In this document: in pieces, positions 1-11,102 of the stretch
Numbering within the stretch: the first letter of the stretch is position 1
Layout of the letters: each line of letters starts with the position of its first letter
Source of the DNA: Lachnospiraceae bacterium
GTDB taxonomy: Bacteria > Bacillota > Clostridia > Lachnospirales > Lachnospiraceae
NCBI GenBank assembly: GCA_021203465.1
Contig: JAJQBC010000069.1
Location: 62,001-126,000, forward strand
Reading direction: 5' to 3'
DNA: 64,000 bases
Position numbers and translations under genes: made by a program
The notes under the pieces: generated by a model
Seen by the model: only the letters and a program-made list of their open reading frames with translations
Told to the model about the DNA's origin: nothing
Databases searched by the model: none

Positions 1-921
<921 letters not shown>

Positions 922-940
922 CTATTTTGATTTAAATTTT

Positions 941-1735
941 TTAGCCCAAAATCGCCTTGTCATTCGCGAATTCTTTTCCGCTGACCTGCTCGAAGCGGCT
1001 CAGCAGATCCTTGACACTTAAGCCTTTCTTTTCTTCGCCACGGATGTCGAGAATAATCTCCCCTTCCATCATCATGATCAACCTGTTTCCATGAGCAATC
1101 GCGTCGCGCATATTGTGCGTAATCATCAATGTTGTCAGGTGGTCTCGATTCACAATCATCTCCGTCGTCTCGAGCACCTTGGCCGCCGTCTTCGGATCGA
1201 GCGCCGCCGTGTGCTCATCGAGCAGCAGAAGCTTCGGCTTGCGCAGCGTCGCCATCAGAAGGGTCAGCGCCTGACGCTGTCCGCCCGAGAGCAGTCCGAC
1301 CTTCGAGGTCATCCGGTCCTCAAGTCCGAGTCCAAGCCCCGCGAGCAGCTCGCGATAAGCCTCGCGTTCGCTTCCCTTAATACCCTGCCGCAGCGTGCGC
1401 TTCTGTCCGCGCCGCAGCGCCAGCGCCAGGTTTTCCTCAATATTCATCGCCGCCGCCGTGCCGGTCATCGGATCCTGGAACACACGCCCCAGATAGGAGG
1501 CCCGCTTGTACTCCGGCAGCTTTGTCACATCCTGCCCGTCGATCAGGATCTGCCCCTCGTCAACCGGCCACACGCCCGCGATCGCGTTCAGCATTGTGGA
1601 CTTGCCGGCGCCGTTCCCGCCGATCACAGTCACAAACTCACCGTCTTCAATTGTCAGACTCACGTCAATCAGCGCCTGCTTTTCATTGACGGTTCCCGGA
1701 TTAAAGGTTTTGGAAATATTTTTAAGCTCCAGCAT
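941..1735 (-). CDS. ABC transporter ATP-binding protein (TrpZ/uncharacterised ABC importer type)
   Basis: Walker A GGNGAGKST, signature LLSGGQRQ, Walker B LLLLDEH; adjacent to permease and SBP. Confidence 0.9.
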   Translation of the reverse strand: MLELKNISKTFNPGTVNEKQALIDVSLTIEDGEFVTVIGGNGAGKSTMLNAIAGVWPVDEGQILIDGQDVTKLPEYKRASYLGRVFQDPMTGTAAAMNIEENLALALRRGQKRTLRQGIKGSEREAYRELLAGLGLGLEDRMTSKVGLLSGGQRQALTLLMATLRKPKLLLLDEHTAALDPKTAAKVLETTEMIVNRDHLTTLMITHNMRDAIAHGNRLIMMMEGEIILDIRGEEKKGLSVKDLLSRFEQVSGKEFANDKAILG

Positions 1736-2655
1736 CAGCGGTTTCCTCCCTTCTTAACCGGTTTTGAAAAGTATTTTCCCTGCCAGTACGGGATCGCCAG
1801 GAAGAAGGCCACGACCAGCGCCGACAGAAGCTTCAGGAGATCGGTGTCAATGCCGAGCCAGATCACGACCTGCAGCACCAGATAGTAGATGATCGAGCCG
1901 AAGGCCACCGACAGCAGCGTCAGGGCGAAATTATGGAAAATTCTCCCGAAGACCGCCTCGCCGATGATGACGGCCGCCAGGCCGATCACGATCGCGCCGC
2001 GCCCCATATTGATGTCGGCAAAGCCCTGATACTGCCCGAGCAGCGCGCCGGAGAGCGCCACCAGACCGTTCGAGATCATCAGGCCGAGCACGCGGTTGAA
2101 ATTCGTGTTGATACCCTGCGCCCGCGCCATACTGCCGTTGCAGCCGGTCGCGCGCAGCGAGCAGCCGAGCTCCGTCCCGAAAAACCAGTACAGAATCGCG
2201 ATCAGGATCACAATGATCACTGCCACGATCAGAATTGTATTTTTATAGAAAGCCACACCCTTGACATAACGAAGGGAGACCAGCAGATCATACTTGTCCA
2301 CATTGATCGCCTGATTGGACTTTCCCATAATTTTCAGATTAATAGAATATAACCCGAGCTGGGTCAGAATGCCGGACAGAATCGCCGGAATCCCCATAAA
2401 AGTGTGAAACAGCCCTGTCGCCATGCCGGTCAGCATTCCGGCCAGCGTCACACAGAGCAGTGCGATCCAGACATTATACCCCGCCTGCATCATCATAATA
2501 CAGACCGCGCCGCCCGTACAGAGCGAGCCGTCCACGGTCAGATCCGCAATATCCAGGACACGGTAGGTGATATAGACGCCGATGGCCATGATCCCCCAAA
2601 TCAGTCCCTGCGCCGCCGCGCCCGGCAGAGCGTTTATCAAGCTTGCAATATTCAT
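1735..2655 (-). CDS. ABC transporter permease (BPD_transp_2-like)
   Basis: Hydrophobic multi-TM protein overlapping the ATPase gene. Confidence 0.85.
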   Translation of the reverse strand: MNIASLINALPGAAAQGLIWGIMAIGVYITYRVLDIADLTVDGSLCTGGAVCIMMMQAGYNVWIALLCVTLAGMLTGMATGLFHTFMGIPAILSGILTQLGLYSINLKIMGKSNQAINVDKYDLLVSLRYVKGVAFYKNTILIVAVIIVILIAILYWFFGTELGCSLRATGCNGSMARAQGINTNFNRVLGLMISNGLVALSGALLGQYQGFADINMGRGAIVIGLAAVIIGEAVFGRIFHNFALTLLSVAFGSIIYYLVLQVVIWLGIDTDLLKLLSALVVAFFLAIPYWQGKYFSKPVKKGGNR

Positions 2656-2697
2656 ATTCCTACCTTCCCCTGTTTATCCTTGCAAAGTCTTTGAAAA

Positions 2698-2735
2698 CGA
2701 GCAGCGAGAGAGAAAAATCCCTTCTCGCTGCCGCC
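2698..2735 (-). terminator. intercistronic hairpin between SBP and permease genes
   Basis: GCAGCGAGAG...CTTCTCGCTGC inverted repeat at 2701-2731. Confidence 0.5.
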
Positions 2736-2769
2736 TTTGGTCTTATGTTTTATTCAAATATGATGAACC

Positions 2770-3837
2770 TTACTCTTCCGTCGCGATCGCTACATAATCG
2801 TCCGGAACCGTGATACCAAGATCCTCGCAGATCTCGGCGTTGTACTCCTTCGTGACGTTCGGAGCATACTCGATCGCCATCGTGGAGATATCCTCCTCGC
2901 CGGTCAGGATACGCGCAGCCATCTCGCCGGTGGTGTAACCGAGGTCATAGTAGCTGATGGAAAGCGTCGCGACGCCGCAGCCCTCGCAGATGCCCTCCTC
3001 GCCCGCGATAACCGGAACGCCGGCCGGGCGGCAGATGTTGTCGATGATCTCGGTATTCGAGGCCGCGGTGTTGTCCGTCGGAACGTAGATCACATCGCTC
3101 GCGTCAGCGGCGCTCTGCACCACGGTCGCGATGTCGTTGGAATCCGAGAAGCTGTACTGCGTGCAGGTGTAGCCGAGAGCCTCGAGCTCTACCTGAATAT
3201 TGTCCACCTGATACTGGGAGTTCGCCTCAGCGCTGCAGTATACAAGGCCTACCGTCTCCGCATCCGGGAAGAGCTCTGCGAGCATCGCCGCCTGCTCCGT
3301 GAGCGGAGCCAGATCGGACGTGCCGGAGATGTTTCCGCCTACCGTGCCGTCGAAGCTGTCAAGCTCCAGCGCGGTCGCGTAGTCCGTGATGGACGTGCCG
3401 AGAATCGGAATCGTGTCGGTGCCGGCCTGCGCAGCCTGAAGAACCGCCGTCGCATTGGCAAGGATCAGGTCAACATCAGCAGATACAAAGCTGTTGATGA
3501 TCGTCGAGCAGGTATTGGAATCGCCCTGCGCGTTCTGCTCGTCAAAGGTCACTGCATCGCCAAACGCCTCGGTCAGCGCATCCTTGAAGCCCTGCGTCGC
3601 CGCGTCCAGCGCATCGTGCTGTACCAGCTGGCAGATGCCGACCGTGTAAGTCTCGGTCGCCGCGTCTGCAGTTTCCTCAGCCTCCTCGGCTTCCGCCTCA
3701 GCTTCCTCGGCCTCTTCGGTTTCCTCCTCAGCGGTCTCTTCCGTCGTGTCGGACGACGTAGAAGAACTGCTGCTTCCGCATGCGGCAAGGCTGAAAGCCA
3801 TCGTCGCACAGAGAAGGATTGCTAACATCTTTTTCAT
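2770..3837 (-). CDS. ABC transporter substrate-binding lipoprotein (ABC_sub_bind family)
   Basis: Signal peptide/lipobox MKKMLAILLCATMAFSLAACGSSS, then acidic linker and periplasmic-binding fold; downstream permease and ATPase. Confidence 0.88.
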   Translation of the reverse strand: MKKMLAILLCATMAFSLAACGSSSSSTSSDTTEETAEEETEEAEEAEAEAEEAEETADAATETYTVGICQLVQHDALDAATQGFKDALTEAFGDAVTFDEQNAQGDSNTCSTIINSFVSADVDLILANATAVLQAAQAGTDTIPILGTSITDYATALELDSFDGTVGGNISGTSDLAPLTEQAAMLAELFPDAETVGLVYCSAEANSQYQVDNIQVELEALGYTCTQYSFSDSNDIATVVQSAADASDVIYVPTDNTAASNTEIIDNICRPAGVPVIAGEEGICEGCGVATLSISYYDLGYTTGEMAARILTGEEDISTMAIEYAPNVTKEYNAEICEDLGITVPDDYVAIATEE

Positions 3838-3985
3838 AATTTTTTCCTCCATGTTTCTTAAATGTATTTTTGCTCTCCATAACCGCAGGCTACAGACATA
3901 CGTCTGTGGCTTGATGGGCATTCCGCCCATCCCAAATGAAAAATACAGGCTTTTTCATTTGCTGCTGCTCTGAATTGCTGCCAAA

Positions 3986-4014
3986 ATTATAAGGCTTTAA
4001 CGCGCAAAAGTCAA
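3986..4014 (-). promoter_or_regulatory. sigma-A type promoter for the SBP-permease-ATPase operon
   Basis: Minus strand TTGACT-17 bp-TATAAT (AGTCAA at 4009-4014, ATTATA at 3986-3991). Confidence 0.75.
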
Positions 4015-5409
4015 CTACTGTTGCAAAAGCCTCCGGCCCATCAGCACACCCATCGCCGAAGCCATCATCAGCCCCCTCGTCCAGCCCGAGGAGTCGCCCA
4101 GACAATGCAGGCCTTTGATGTTCGTATTGAGATCCGCATCCATCTTTACTTTATTAGAATAGAACTTCAGTTCCGGGCTGTACAGCAGCGTCTCCGCGCT
4201 CGCGAAGCCGGGCACCACCTCGTCCAGCATACGGATGAACTCGATGATATTCGTCATCGCCCGGTAGGGCATGGCCGCCGTGATATCCCCGGCCACCGCG
4301 TCCTTTAGCGTCGGCTTCACATTGGAGCGCGCAAGCTCCTTCTGCCAGGTGCGCTTACCGTCCAGAATGTCCCCATAGCGCTGCACCAGAATATGACCCG
4401 CGCCGAGCATATTGGTCAGCTCACCGACCTTCTGCGCGTAGGCGATCGGCTGGTTGAAGGGCTCGGTGAAATTGTGGCTCACCAGGATGGACAGGTTCGT
4501 ATTTTCGCTCTTTAAATCCTTGTAGCTGTGGCCGTTGACAACCGCAAGGTTGTTGTCATAATTCTCCTGGGAGACGAAGCCGCCCGGATTCTGGCAGAAG
4601 GTGCGCACCTTGTTCTTCCAGGGCTTCGGATAACCGATCAGCTTGCCCTCATAGAGCACCTTGTTGATCATCTCCATGACCTCATTGCGGCACTCCACAC
4701 GCACGCCGATATCCACCGTGCCCGGTCTGTGGGCAATGCCATTCTCCGCACAGACCTTCTCGAGCCAGTCCGCGCCGCGCCGTCCGGTGCCGATCACGAT
4801 CTCGTCGCCGAAAATCTCCTGCTCCCCGGCCTTCGTCACGATCCGCACACCCTTGCAAACCTCGTTTTCCAGAATAATATTCTCGCACTCCGTGCCAAAC
4901 AGGATCTCCATGCCCCGCTCCAGCAGGTGATTCTGAATATTGAGATAGAGCTGCTGCGCTTTCTCCGTGCCAAGATGACGGATCGGACAGTTCACAAGCT
5001 GCAGGCCCGCGCGGATCGCTCTCTTGCGGATCTCCTTGATCTCCTCGCCCTCATAGACGCCCTCGACATGCTCGTCCGCGCCGAATTCCAGATAAATCTT
5101 ATCCGTATAATCGATCAGCTCCTGCGCGAACTCTTCACCAATCAGCGTCGGCAGATCGCCGCCCACCTCACAGGAAAGGCTCAGCTTCCCATCTGAAAAG
5201 GCGCCTGCGCCGGAAAAGCCCGTCGTGATCATGCAGTTGGGCTTACAGTTCATGCACTTCCCGGTCTCGGACTTCGGGCAATGCCGCTTGTCGACCGGCT
5301 TGCCTTTCTCGACCATCAGGATCTTTTTCTTCGCACCGCTGCGAACCAGCTCGAGAGCCGTAAAAATGCCGGCAGGGCCGGCGCCTATGATAATTACGTC
5401 ATATTTCAT
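4015..5409 (-). CDS. NAD(P)/FAD-dependent oxidoreductase (COG2509-like)
   Basis: MKYDVIIIGAGPAGIFTALEL Rossmann motif; CxxC-type cysteine cluster CPKSETGKCMNCKPNC. Confidence 0.85.
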   Translation of the reverse strand: MKYDVIIIGAGPAGIFTALELVRSGAKKKILMVEKGKPVDKRHCPKSETGKCMNCKPNCMITTGFSGAGAFSDGKLSLSCEVGGDLPTLIGEEFAQELIDYTDKIYLEFGADEHVEGVYEGEEIKEIRKRAIRAGLQLVNCPIRHLGTEKAQQLYLNIQNHLLERGMEILFGTECENIILENEVCKGVRIVTKAGEQEIFGDEIVIGTGRRGADWLEKVCAENGIAHRPGTVDIGVRVECRNEVMEMINKVLYEGKLIGYPKPWKNKVRTFCQNPGGFVSQENYDNNLAVVNGHSYKDLKSENTNLSILVSHNFTEPFNQPIAYAQKVGELTNMLGAGHILVQRYGDILDGKRTWQKELARSNVKPTLKDAVAGDITAAMPYRAMTNIIEFIRMLDEVVPGFASAETLLYSPELKFYSNKVKMDADLNTNIKGLHCLGDSSGWTRGLMMASAMGVLMGRRLLQQ

Positions 5410-5430
5410 GGTTTTTCCCCATCCCCGGTT

Positions 5431-5540
5431 ACAATTTTCGGGACTGCTGCAAAGCAGTCCCTGCCCCGTAATGAGCAATTTTAGCCCTGTAAGGGGCAAG
5501 ATTGCGAACGCAGGGGCAAAAGCTGTCGCTAGTAACTATA
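5431..5540. repeat. intergenic compound hairpin element
   Basis: GGGACTGC-tgcaaa-GCAGTCCC (5440-5461), then nested TGCCCC/GGGGCA, GCAAT/ATTGC, GCCC/GGGC pairs at 5462-5518. Confidence 0.5.
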
Positions 5541-5600
5541 GCATATTGCCCTGAAAAATCAAGTTTTTATTGACGTCTGCAGCCCCGGTTCACAGCTATT

Positions 5601-6092
5601 TCACAGTTTTTTCCGCCCGTTCAGCACGCATTCCACGAGGCGATCCTGCACATAGCTCAGCTTCAGTGAGAAAAACGGTGCATCCTTCGTCAGCAGCTCC
5701 AGAAATATATGGTCGCCCTCCCAGAGCGGAAGCTGCACCACCTCCTCCTTTGGCACCCAGCGCAGCACGCCCTCCTCGCAGTCCGCGGTCAGCTCCCCCG
5801 TGAAGTCGTCCGCAGTATAAAGACACATGTATTCTGTGAGTTCATAATCCGCGGTAAAGGTCACGATGCCGCGAAAATGCCAGGAGACAAGCGTGAGGCC
5901 TGTCTCCTCCCGCACCTCGCGCAGCAGGCACTCATCCGGGCTCTCCCCCTTCTCGAAATGTCCGCCGACACCGATCCATTTTCCCTCGTTGATATCATGC
6001 TCCTTTTTGACACGGTGGAGCATCAGATACTTTCCGTCCTGCTCAATATAGCACAGAGTCGTCAGGGGACTCTTTTCTTTCTTCATTTCCAT
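5601..6092 (-). CDS. NUDIX hydrolase (MutT/8-oxo-dGTP diphosphatase family)
   Basis: Nudix box GHFEKGESPDECLLREVREETGL. Confidence 0.9.
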   Translation of the reverse strand: MEMKKEKSPLTTLCYIEQDGKYLMLHRVKKEHDINEGKWIGVGGHFEKGESPDECLLREVREETGLTLVSWHFRGIVTFTADYELTEYMCLYTADDFTGELTADCEEGVLRWVPKEEVVQLPLWEGDHIFLELLTKDAPFFSLKLSYVQDRLVECVLNGRKKL

Positions 6093-7164
6093 CTTCCCGC
6101 TCTTTCTTGTTGTTTTCGCCTGTTTCTCCGGACTCCTTCCTTCTGGCCCAGAGCGGCTTCTTTTTCTTCTCCTTCCTCCGCTCTGTCGCTTCCGGCCGGT
6201 TTTCTCCGGATTCCTCCATTCCATCCCAATATTTCCTTTTCATCGCCGCCTTCTTATCTTTCCTGCCGCGGGAAATCCGGCGCAGGATCAGCACGATAAC
6301 CGCGATCACCACCGCCCACACGGCGAGCACCGGCAAAGAGCCGACGAAGACGATCACGAAATTACGAAGACCTTTTCCAACGCTGTAAAGGCTGTCGTTA
6401 AAGCGGTCCGCAATCTGCCCGAAAAAGCCCTTCTCGGCGGTCTCGGTGATGCGCTCCACCTCGTCCACATCTACATAAACCGTGCTGTAGTCCACCTGGT
6501 TGTCCAGCACGCGCAGCTGGCTCTCATAGCTCTCGAGCTCATAGCGCACCTCAGAGAGCTTGCTCTCGATCGCAAGCAGATCCTCCATATTCTCCGCCTC
6601 CTCAAGGAGCTCCAGCAGACGCTCCTGCTCCGTCTCGAGCGCAGTCTTGTGGCTCTCGACATCGGTGTGCTCGAGCGTCACGTCCTCGACGGACTCGCTC
6701 TTGTATGTCACGTTTCCCAAATCCCCGACCACGTCGACAAACTCATCGAGCCGGTCCGACGGAATGCGGATCGTATAGTACGCGTAGCGCGTGCTCTCAT
6801 AATAATAGCTGTTGCCGCTGACCGACGAGCTCTCGATATAGCCGCCGAGCTCCGTCGTCCGCGCGGAAATGCTCTCCAGCACGGAGTCAAACTCCGTCGT
6901 CTGCAGACTCAGGTTTACGGTCTTGATCAGCTTGCGGGAGGTGTCCGTCACAGACTCGATGCCGCTGCCGGAGCTGACACCCGAATCACTCTCTGCCACC
7001 TCATAATCGTCATACTCCGCCTCCTCATACTCCACGGCCTCCTCTGTGGTCGCCGCCTCCGTCCGATAATACGAAGCGACCGTATCCGCCGACGAGCTGC
7101 CGCAGCCGGCCATTCCCAGAACCATCAGTGCCGTCATCATGACAGCCAGAACTCTCTTCTTCAT
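6043..7164 (-). CDS. DUF4349 domain lipoprotein
   Basis: Lipobox MVLGMAGCGSSS; KLIKTVNLSLQTTEFDSVLESI...GGYIESSSVSG...Y.IRIPSDRLDEF pattern; coiled coil; C-terminal TM and basic tail. Confidence 0.8.
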   Translation of the reverse strand: MKKRVLAVMMTALMVLGMAGCGSSSADTVASYYRTEAATTEEAVEYEEAEYDDYEVAESDSGVSSGSGIESVTDTSRKLIKTVNLSLQTTEFDSVLESISARTTELGGYIESSSVSGNSYYYESTRYAYYTIRIPSDRLDEFVDVVGDLGNVTYKSESVEDVTLEHTDVESHKTALETEQERLLELLEEAENMEDLLAIESKLSEVRYELESYESQLRVLDNQVDYSTVYVDVDEVERITETAEKGFFGQIADRFNDSLYSVGKGLRNFVIVFVGSLPVLAVWAVVIAVIVLILRRISRGRKDKKAAMKRKYWDGMEESGENRPEATERRKEKKKKPLWARRKESGETGENNKKEREDGNEERKESPDDSVLY

Positions 7165-7233
7165 ACGCTCTCCTCCCATTTCCGGGGGCCTTCATGCCCC
7201 GCGATTCCGGATCACACATCGAAGGCGCGATCC

Positions 7234-8118
7234 TCACTCCAAAACTGCCTCCTCAAACGTAAACTCCGCGGCGACCCGTCCGTCTTCAAGCTGCAGCGCC
7301 AGCCGATACAGATGCTCCTCGCCGTCGATCGACCAGATGCTTAAGTCCAGCGCACCGTCCAGCACGATGCCGCTTCCCATCTCGATCCAGTGCCCTTTTT
7401 CCTCTCCGAGATAAGGAACCGTATACCACACATCGTCCAGATACACCTCCAGATCTAACAGGCTGAAGTAGCTGACCGTCTCCTCCCCGGAATTTTCGAG
7501 CGAATAGCCGACGGTCGTGTTGCCGCCCTCTGTGCCCGGATAGTCCAGTCCGAGTGTCAGACCGTCCAGCGAGGATGTGAGCTCCTGCTCCGCGGCCTCG
7601 TCGATCAGCTCTCCGCCGTACTCTGCCATACTGCCCGCCGCTTCCGAAGATCCCCCGGCGGCTGCCTCGTCATTTTCCTCACCGGCGTCGGTTCCGGTCT
7701 TCTCCTCCGCGGCCTCTTCCATATCCCAGGTTTCTGCAGACGCCGCTTCTTCTGTCTCCTCCGTCGTCTCCACCTCGGCCGTATCGGACGAAGTCGAAGC
7801 TGAAAAAAAGCTGTCCGACAGCGACAGCGACATCGCCACCGCTCCGCAGACAAAAAACACCAGAATAACCGCCGCCATTTCCACAAAACGAGGTCTGAAT
7901 TGCCGGCGGATCGCCTCTTCTTCCTCGTCCACTTCTTCTTCCTCTTCTGCCTCTTCCTCCAGCAGTTCGGACATGACCTCCTCAAATTCCTGAGAAAAAC
8001 TGTGTTTTCGTTCAATCTCCCGCTCCGGCGGCACGAAGCTTAAATCCTCCTCCAGACACTCCTCCAGGACGCGTGCGAGGAGCTGCTCCCCGTCCGTGAG
8101 CGTATTATGCTTTCTCAT
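7234..8118 (-). CDS. putative anti-sigma/membrane-anchored protein with C-terminal Ig-like domain
   Basis: N-terminal acidic cytoplasmic part, single TM (VEMAAVILVFFVCGAVAM), extracellular beta-rich domain; overlaps 3' end of the sigma gene. Confidence 0.6.
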   Translation of the reverse strand: MRKHNTLTDGEQLLARVLEECLEEDLSFVPPEREIERKHSFSQEFEEVMSELLEEEAEEEEEVDEEEEAIRRQFRPRFVEMAAVILVFFVCGAVAMSLSLSDSFFSASTSSDTAEVETTEETEEAASAETWDMEEAAEEKTGTDAGEENDEAAAGGSSEAAGSMAEYGGELIDEAAEQELTSSLDGLTLGLDYPGTEGGNTTVGYSLENSGEETVSYFSLLDLEVYLDDVWYTVPYLGEEKGHWIEMGSGIVLDGALDLSIWSIDGEEHLYRLALQLEDGRVAAEFTFEEAVLE

Positions 8119-8656
8119 AACGCTCCGCCTCCTTTCGCAGCATCTCCTGAAGCTTTTTTCTCGCGCGAAAACAGCGCACATTCACATTTTTTGCCGAAAT
8201 CCCGAGAATGTCCCCGATCTCCTTATCTGACATACGATATATGTACTTGTACTCGAAGACGACCCGATAACTGTCATCGAGCTCCAGCACGCAGGCGACC
8301 AGCGCGTTATACTACTCCTTTTTCAGATACTGTTCCAGCGCATCGCCTTCCCAGCCGCTGCGCTCCGCCTTCTCCGTCAGTTCCTCCTCGGGTCGGCTTT
8401 TGCGCAGGATATCCGCCGCCTTACTGCGGACAATCGTGGCAAGGAAATTGCGCGTCCTTAAGCTGTGTACATCCTCCACCTTGTCCAGATGACGCGTGAG
8501 CGCAAGAAAAGCCTCCTGCACCGCGTCCTCCGCCAGATGTTCGTCCTTCAGCCGTTGATTCGCGACGTACCACATGAAATGGCGGTACTGTTCATAGATC
8601 TCCACAAATTTTTCCTGCTCACTGGGGCTGTCCAGGAGCGCGAGAAATAAGAACAT
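8105..8656 (-). pseudogene. ECF-type RNA polymerase sigma factor interrupted by in-frame TAG (8312-8314)
   Basis: Region 2 in ORF 8312..8677; region 4 (MSDKEIGDILGISAKNVNVRCFRARKKLQEML) continues in the same frame after TAG: ...LEQYLKKE*YNALVACVLELDDSYR... Confidence 0.8.
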
Positions 8657-8851
8657 GTTTATCCTCCGTAAATGCATTTACATCTATTAAAACGTTAACT
8701 ATAATCATTTTACTACAATACTCCCGCAAAATCTTCTTAATTTTTTGAAAACATTTCAAAAGTGCAAAAAGCCGCTGTTTCCATCAGAGAAATTCTTTGG
8801 CAAAACAACGACTTTCAGAGCTTTATACTGTTTCATCTGGAATCAGAATTT

Positions 8852-11092
8852 TTACACCCGAAGCTTCGTCCCCTTCTGGTCGCGGCCTCCGGCCTTCACA
8901 CGGCTGAGCGGAATTTCTTTCTCCTTATAGAGAATCGTCTGCTCCGTCCCCGGATAGAAAGGATAGGCCTCCTCAATATGATCCTTCGCGGCAAGCTTCA
9001 TTGCGCGCACGCCGATGGCCGCCTTCTTCTTTTCGGGGATCTCCGAAATCGGAAAGCGCAGGAAGTAGCCGTCCGCAGAGCGCAGCACAAGCTGCATCTT
9101 CTCCGTAATGAGGCTCATATAAATCACTTCGTCGCCCTCGTTCAGCTTCGTCGCCATGCTCGTGCGCGTGCGCACATCGTACTCATAGCCGCTGACCGTC
9201 TTACACATGCCGTCCTTCGTGACGAAGAGAAGGCTTCCCTTCAAAAGCTCCTCCATCGCGCAGACATAGACGACACGGTCTTTCGCGCTGTCGTAGTTGC
9301 TGAAATTGTCGATCGGCGCCGCCTTGTCGCGAAATTTTCCGAAAGGCAAATCAAGCACCTTCGCCGTATACATCTTACCCGTCTCGGTGAAGACGCAGAT
9401 ACGTCCCGTGTTCAGGCAGGTGAAGACATAACGGCTCTCCGCATCAGCGGCCTCCCTGTTGCGCTCGTAGACCGTCTCGTCCATCGTGCGGCAGTAACCA
9501 AAGCGATCCATCAGGAATACGACCGGCATTTCCTCGATCTTCTTTTCCTCATAGACGACCTCCACCGCATTCTCGATCGTGGTCCTGCGCGGAACGGCGT
9601 AGGCCTTCTTATAGCGGTTCAGATCGTCGGTGATGACCTTCGCCATCTCGTCGTAATTATTTAAAATATCGGAGTAGCGCGCGATGTTCTTCATCGTCGC
9701 GTCGTGCTCCTTCATCAGCGCCTCGATTTCGAGGCCGATCAGGCGATAGAGCCGCATCTCGAGGATTGCCGTAGCCTGCCGCTCCGTGAAATTCAGCTGT
9801 GCGGCCTGTTTTCTCGAGGCCTCGGACTTGAAACGAATGCCCTCCGTAACGCCGCTCATCAGACAGGCCTTCGCCATCTTAAGATCGCGGCTGCCGCGCA
9901 GCACCTCGATGATCAGGTCGATCACATCGCAGGCCTTGATGAGTCCCTCCTGAATCTCCTTTTTGTCAAGCTCCTTATTCAGCAGCGTCTGGTATTTCCG
10001 CGTGTTGAGCTCAAACTGAAAATCGACGACATGCTCGAATACCTGCTTCAGGCTCAGCGTCTCCGGCCTTCCGTCCGCGACCGCGAGCATGTTCACGCCG
10101 AAGGTATCCTCGAGGCGGGTCTTTTTGTAGAGCAGGTTCGTGAGCTGCTCCGTGTCCGCGCCTTTTTTCAGCTCCAGCACAATGCGGATGCCCTCCTTCG
10201 AGGACTGGTTTGTGATATCGACGATGTCCGTCGTCTTCTTCGTCTCGACAAGCGTGCCAATGTCGTTCAGGAATTTCCCGATGTTCGCGCCGATCATCGT
10301 GTAGGGAATCTCCGTGATGACAAGCTGCTGCCGCCCTCCTTTGAGCTTCTCGATCTCCACGCGCCCGCGGATCTTGATCTTGCCGACGCCTGTTTTGTAA
10401 ATTTCTGTTAATTCGTCTTTGTTGACCACGATGCCGCCGGTCGGGAAATCCGGTCCCGGCATAATCGCAAGCAGCTCCTCCGTCGTCATCTGCGGATTCT
10501 TCATATAGGCTTTCATCGCGTCGATCGTCTCGCCCAGATTATGCGGCGGAATGCTCGTGGACATGCCGACCGCGATGCCCTCCGCGCCGTTGATAAGGAG
10601 ATTCGGGATGCGCGCCGGCAATACTGAAGGCTCCCGTTCTGTCTCGTCAAAATTTGGCATAAAATCCACGATGTCCTTATCGAGGTCGGCGAGCAGCGCC
10701 TCCTCAGAGACCTTCTGTAAGCGCGCCTCCGTGTAACGCATCGCGGCTGCGCCGTCGCCCTCGATCGAGCCGAAGTTTCCGTGGCCGTCGACGAGCGGCA
10801 GTCCCTTCTTGAAGTCCTGGCTCATCACGACGAGCGCCTCGTAGATCGAGCTGTCGCCGTGCGGATGATATTTACCCATTGTGTCGCCGACGATACGCGC
10901 GCACTTGCGGTAGGGGCGGTCGCTGCGGATACCAAGCTCGTGCATGTCGTAAAGCGTCCGGCGCTGCACGGGCTTTAAGCCGTCGCGCACATCCGGCAGC
11001 GCACGCGCCACGATAACACTCATCGCGTAGTCGATGTAGGACTTCTGCATAATATCGGAATATTCCGTTTTGATGATCATTTCTTCACTCAT
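8852..11092 (-). CDS. parC: type IIA DNA topoisomerase subunit A (topoisomerase IV ParC-like)
   Basis: [33 protein letters not shown]...[15 protein letters not shown]. Confidence 0.85.
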   Translation of the reverse strand: MSEEMIIKTEYSDIMQKSYIDYAMSVIVARALPDVRDGLKPVQRRTLYDMHELGIRSDRPYRKCARIVGDTMGKYHPHGDSSIYEALVVMSQDFKKGLPLVDGHGNFGSIEGDGAAAMRYTEARLQKVSEEALLADLDKDIVDFMPNFDETEREPSVLPARIPNLLINGAEGIAVGMSTSIPPHNLGETIDAMKAYMKNPQMTTEELLAIMPGPDFPTGGIVVNKDELTEIYKTGVGKIKIRGRVEIEKLKGGRQQLVITEIPYTMIGANIGKFLNDIGTLVETKKTTDIVDITNQSSKEGIRIVLELKKGADTEQLTNLLYKKTRLEDTFGVNMLAVADGRPETLSLKQVFEHVVDFQFELNTRKYQTLLNKELDKKEIQEGLIKACDVIDLIIEVLRGSRDLKMAKACLMSGVTEGIRFKSEASRKQAAQLNFTERQATAILEMRLYRLIGLEIEALMKEHDATMKNIARYSDILNNYDEMAKVITDDLNRYKKAYAVPRRTTIENAVEVVYEEKKIEEMPVVFLMDRFGYCRTMDETVYERNREAADAESRYVFTCLNTGRICVFTETGKMYTAKVLDLPFGKFRDKAAPIDNFSNYDSAKDRVVYVCAMEELLKGSLLFVTKDGMCKTVSGYEYDVRTRTSMATKLNEGDEVIYMSLITEKMQLVLRSADGYFLRFPISEIPEKKKAAIGVRAMKLAAKDHIEEAYPFYPGTEQTILYKEKEIPLSRVKAGGRDQKGTKLRV

Positions 11093-11102
11093 GACAGGCC
11101 TC

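Noticed and set aside
3838-4014. T-box riboswitch upstream of the TrpX-like SBP
   Set aside because: No AGGGTGGNACCGCG T-box sequence and no terminator/antiterminator pair found.
9704-10411. 235-aa plus-strand ORF
   Set aside because: Antisense shadow of parC.
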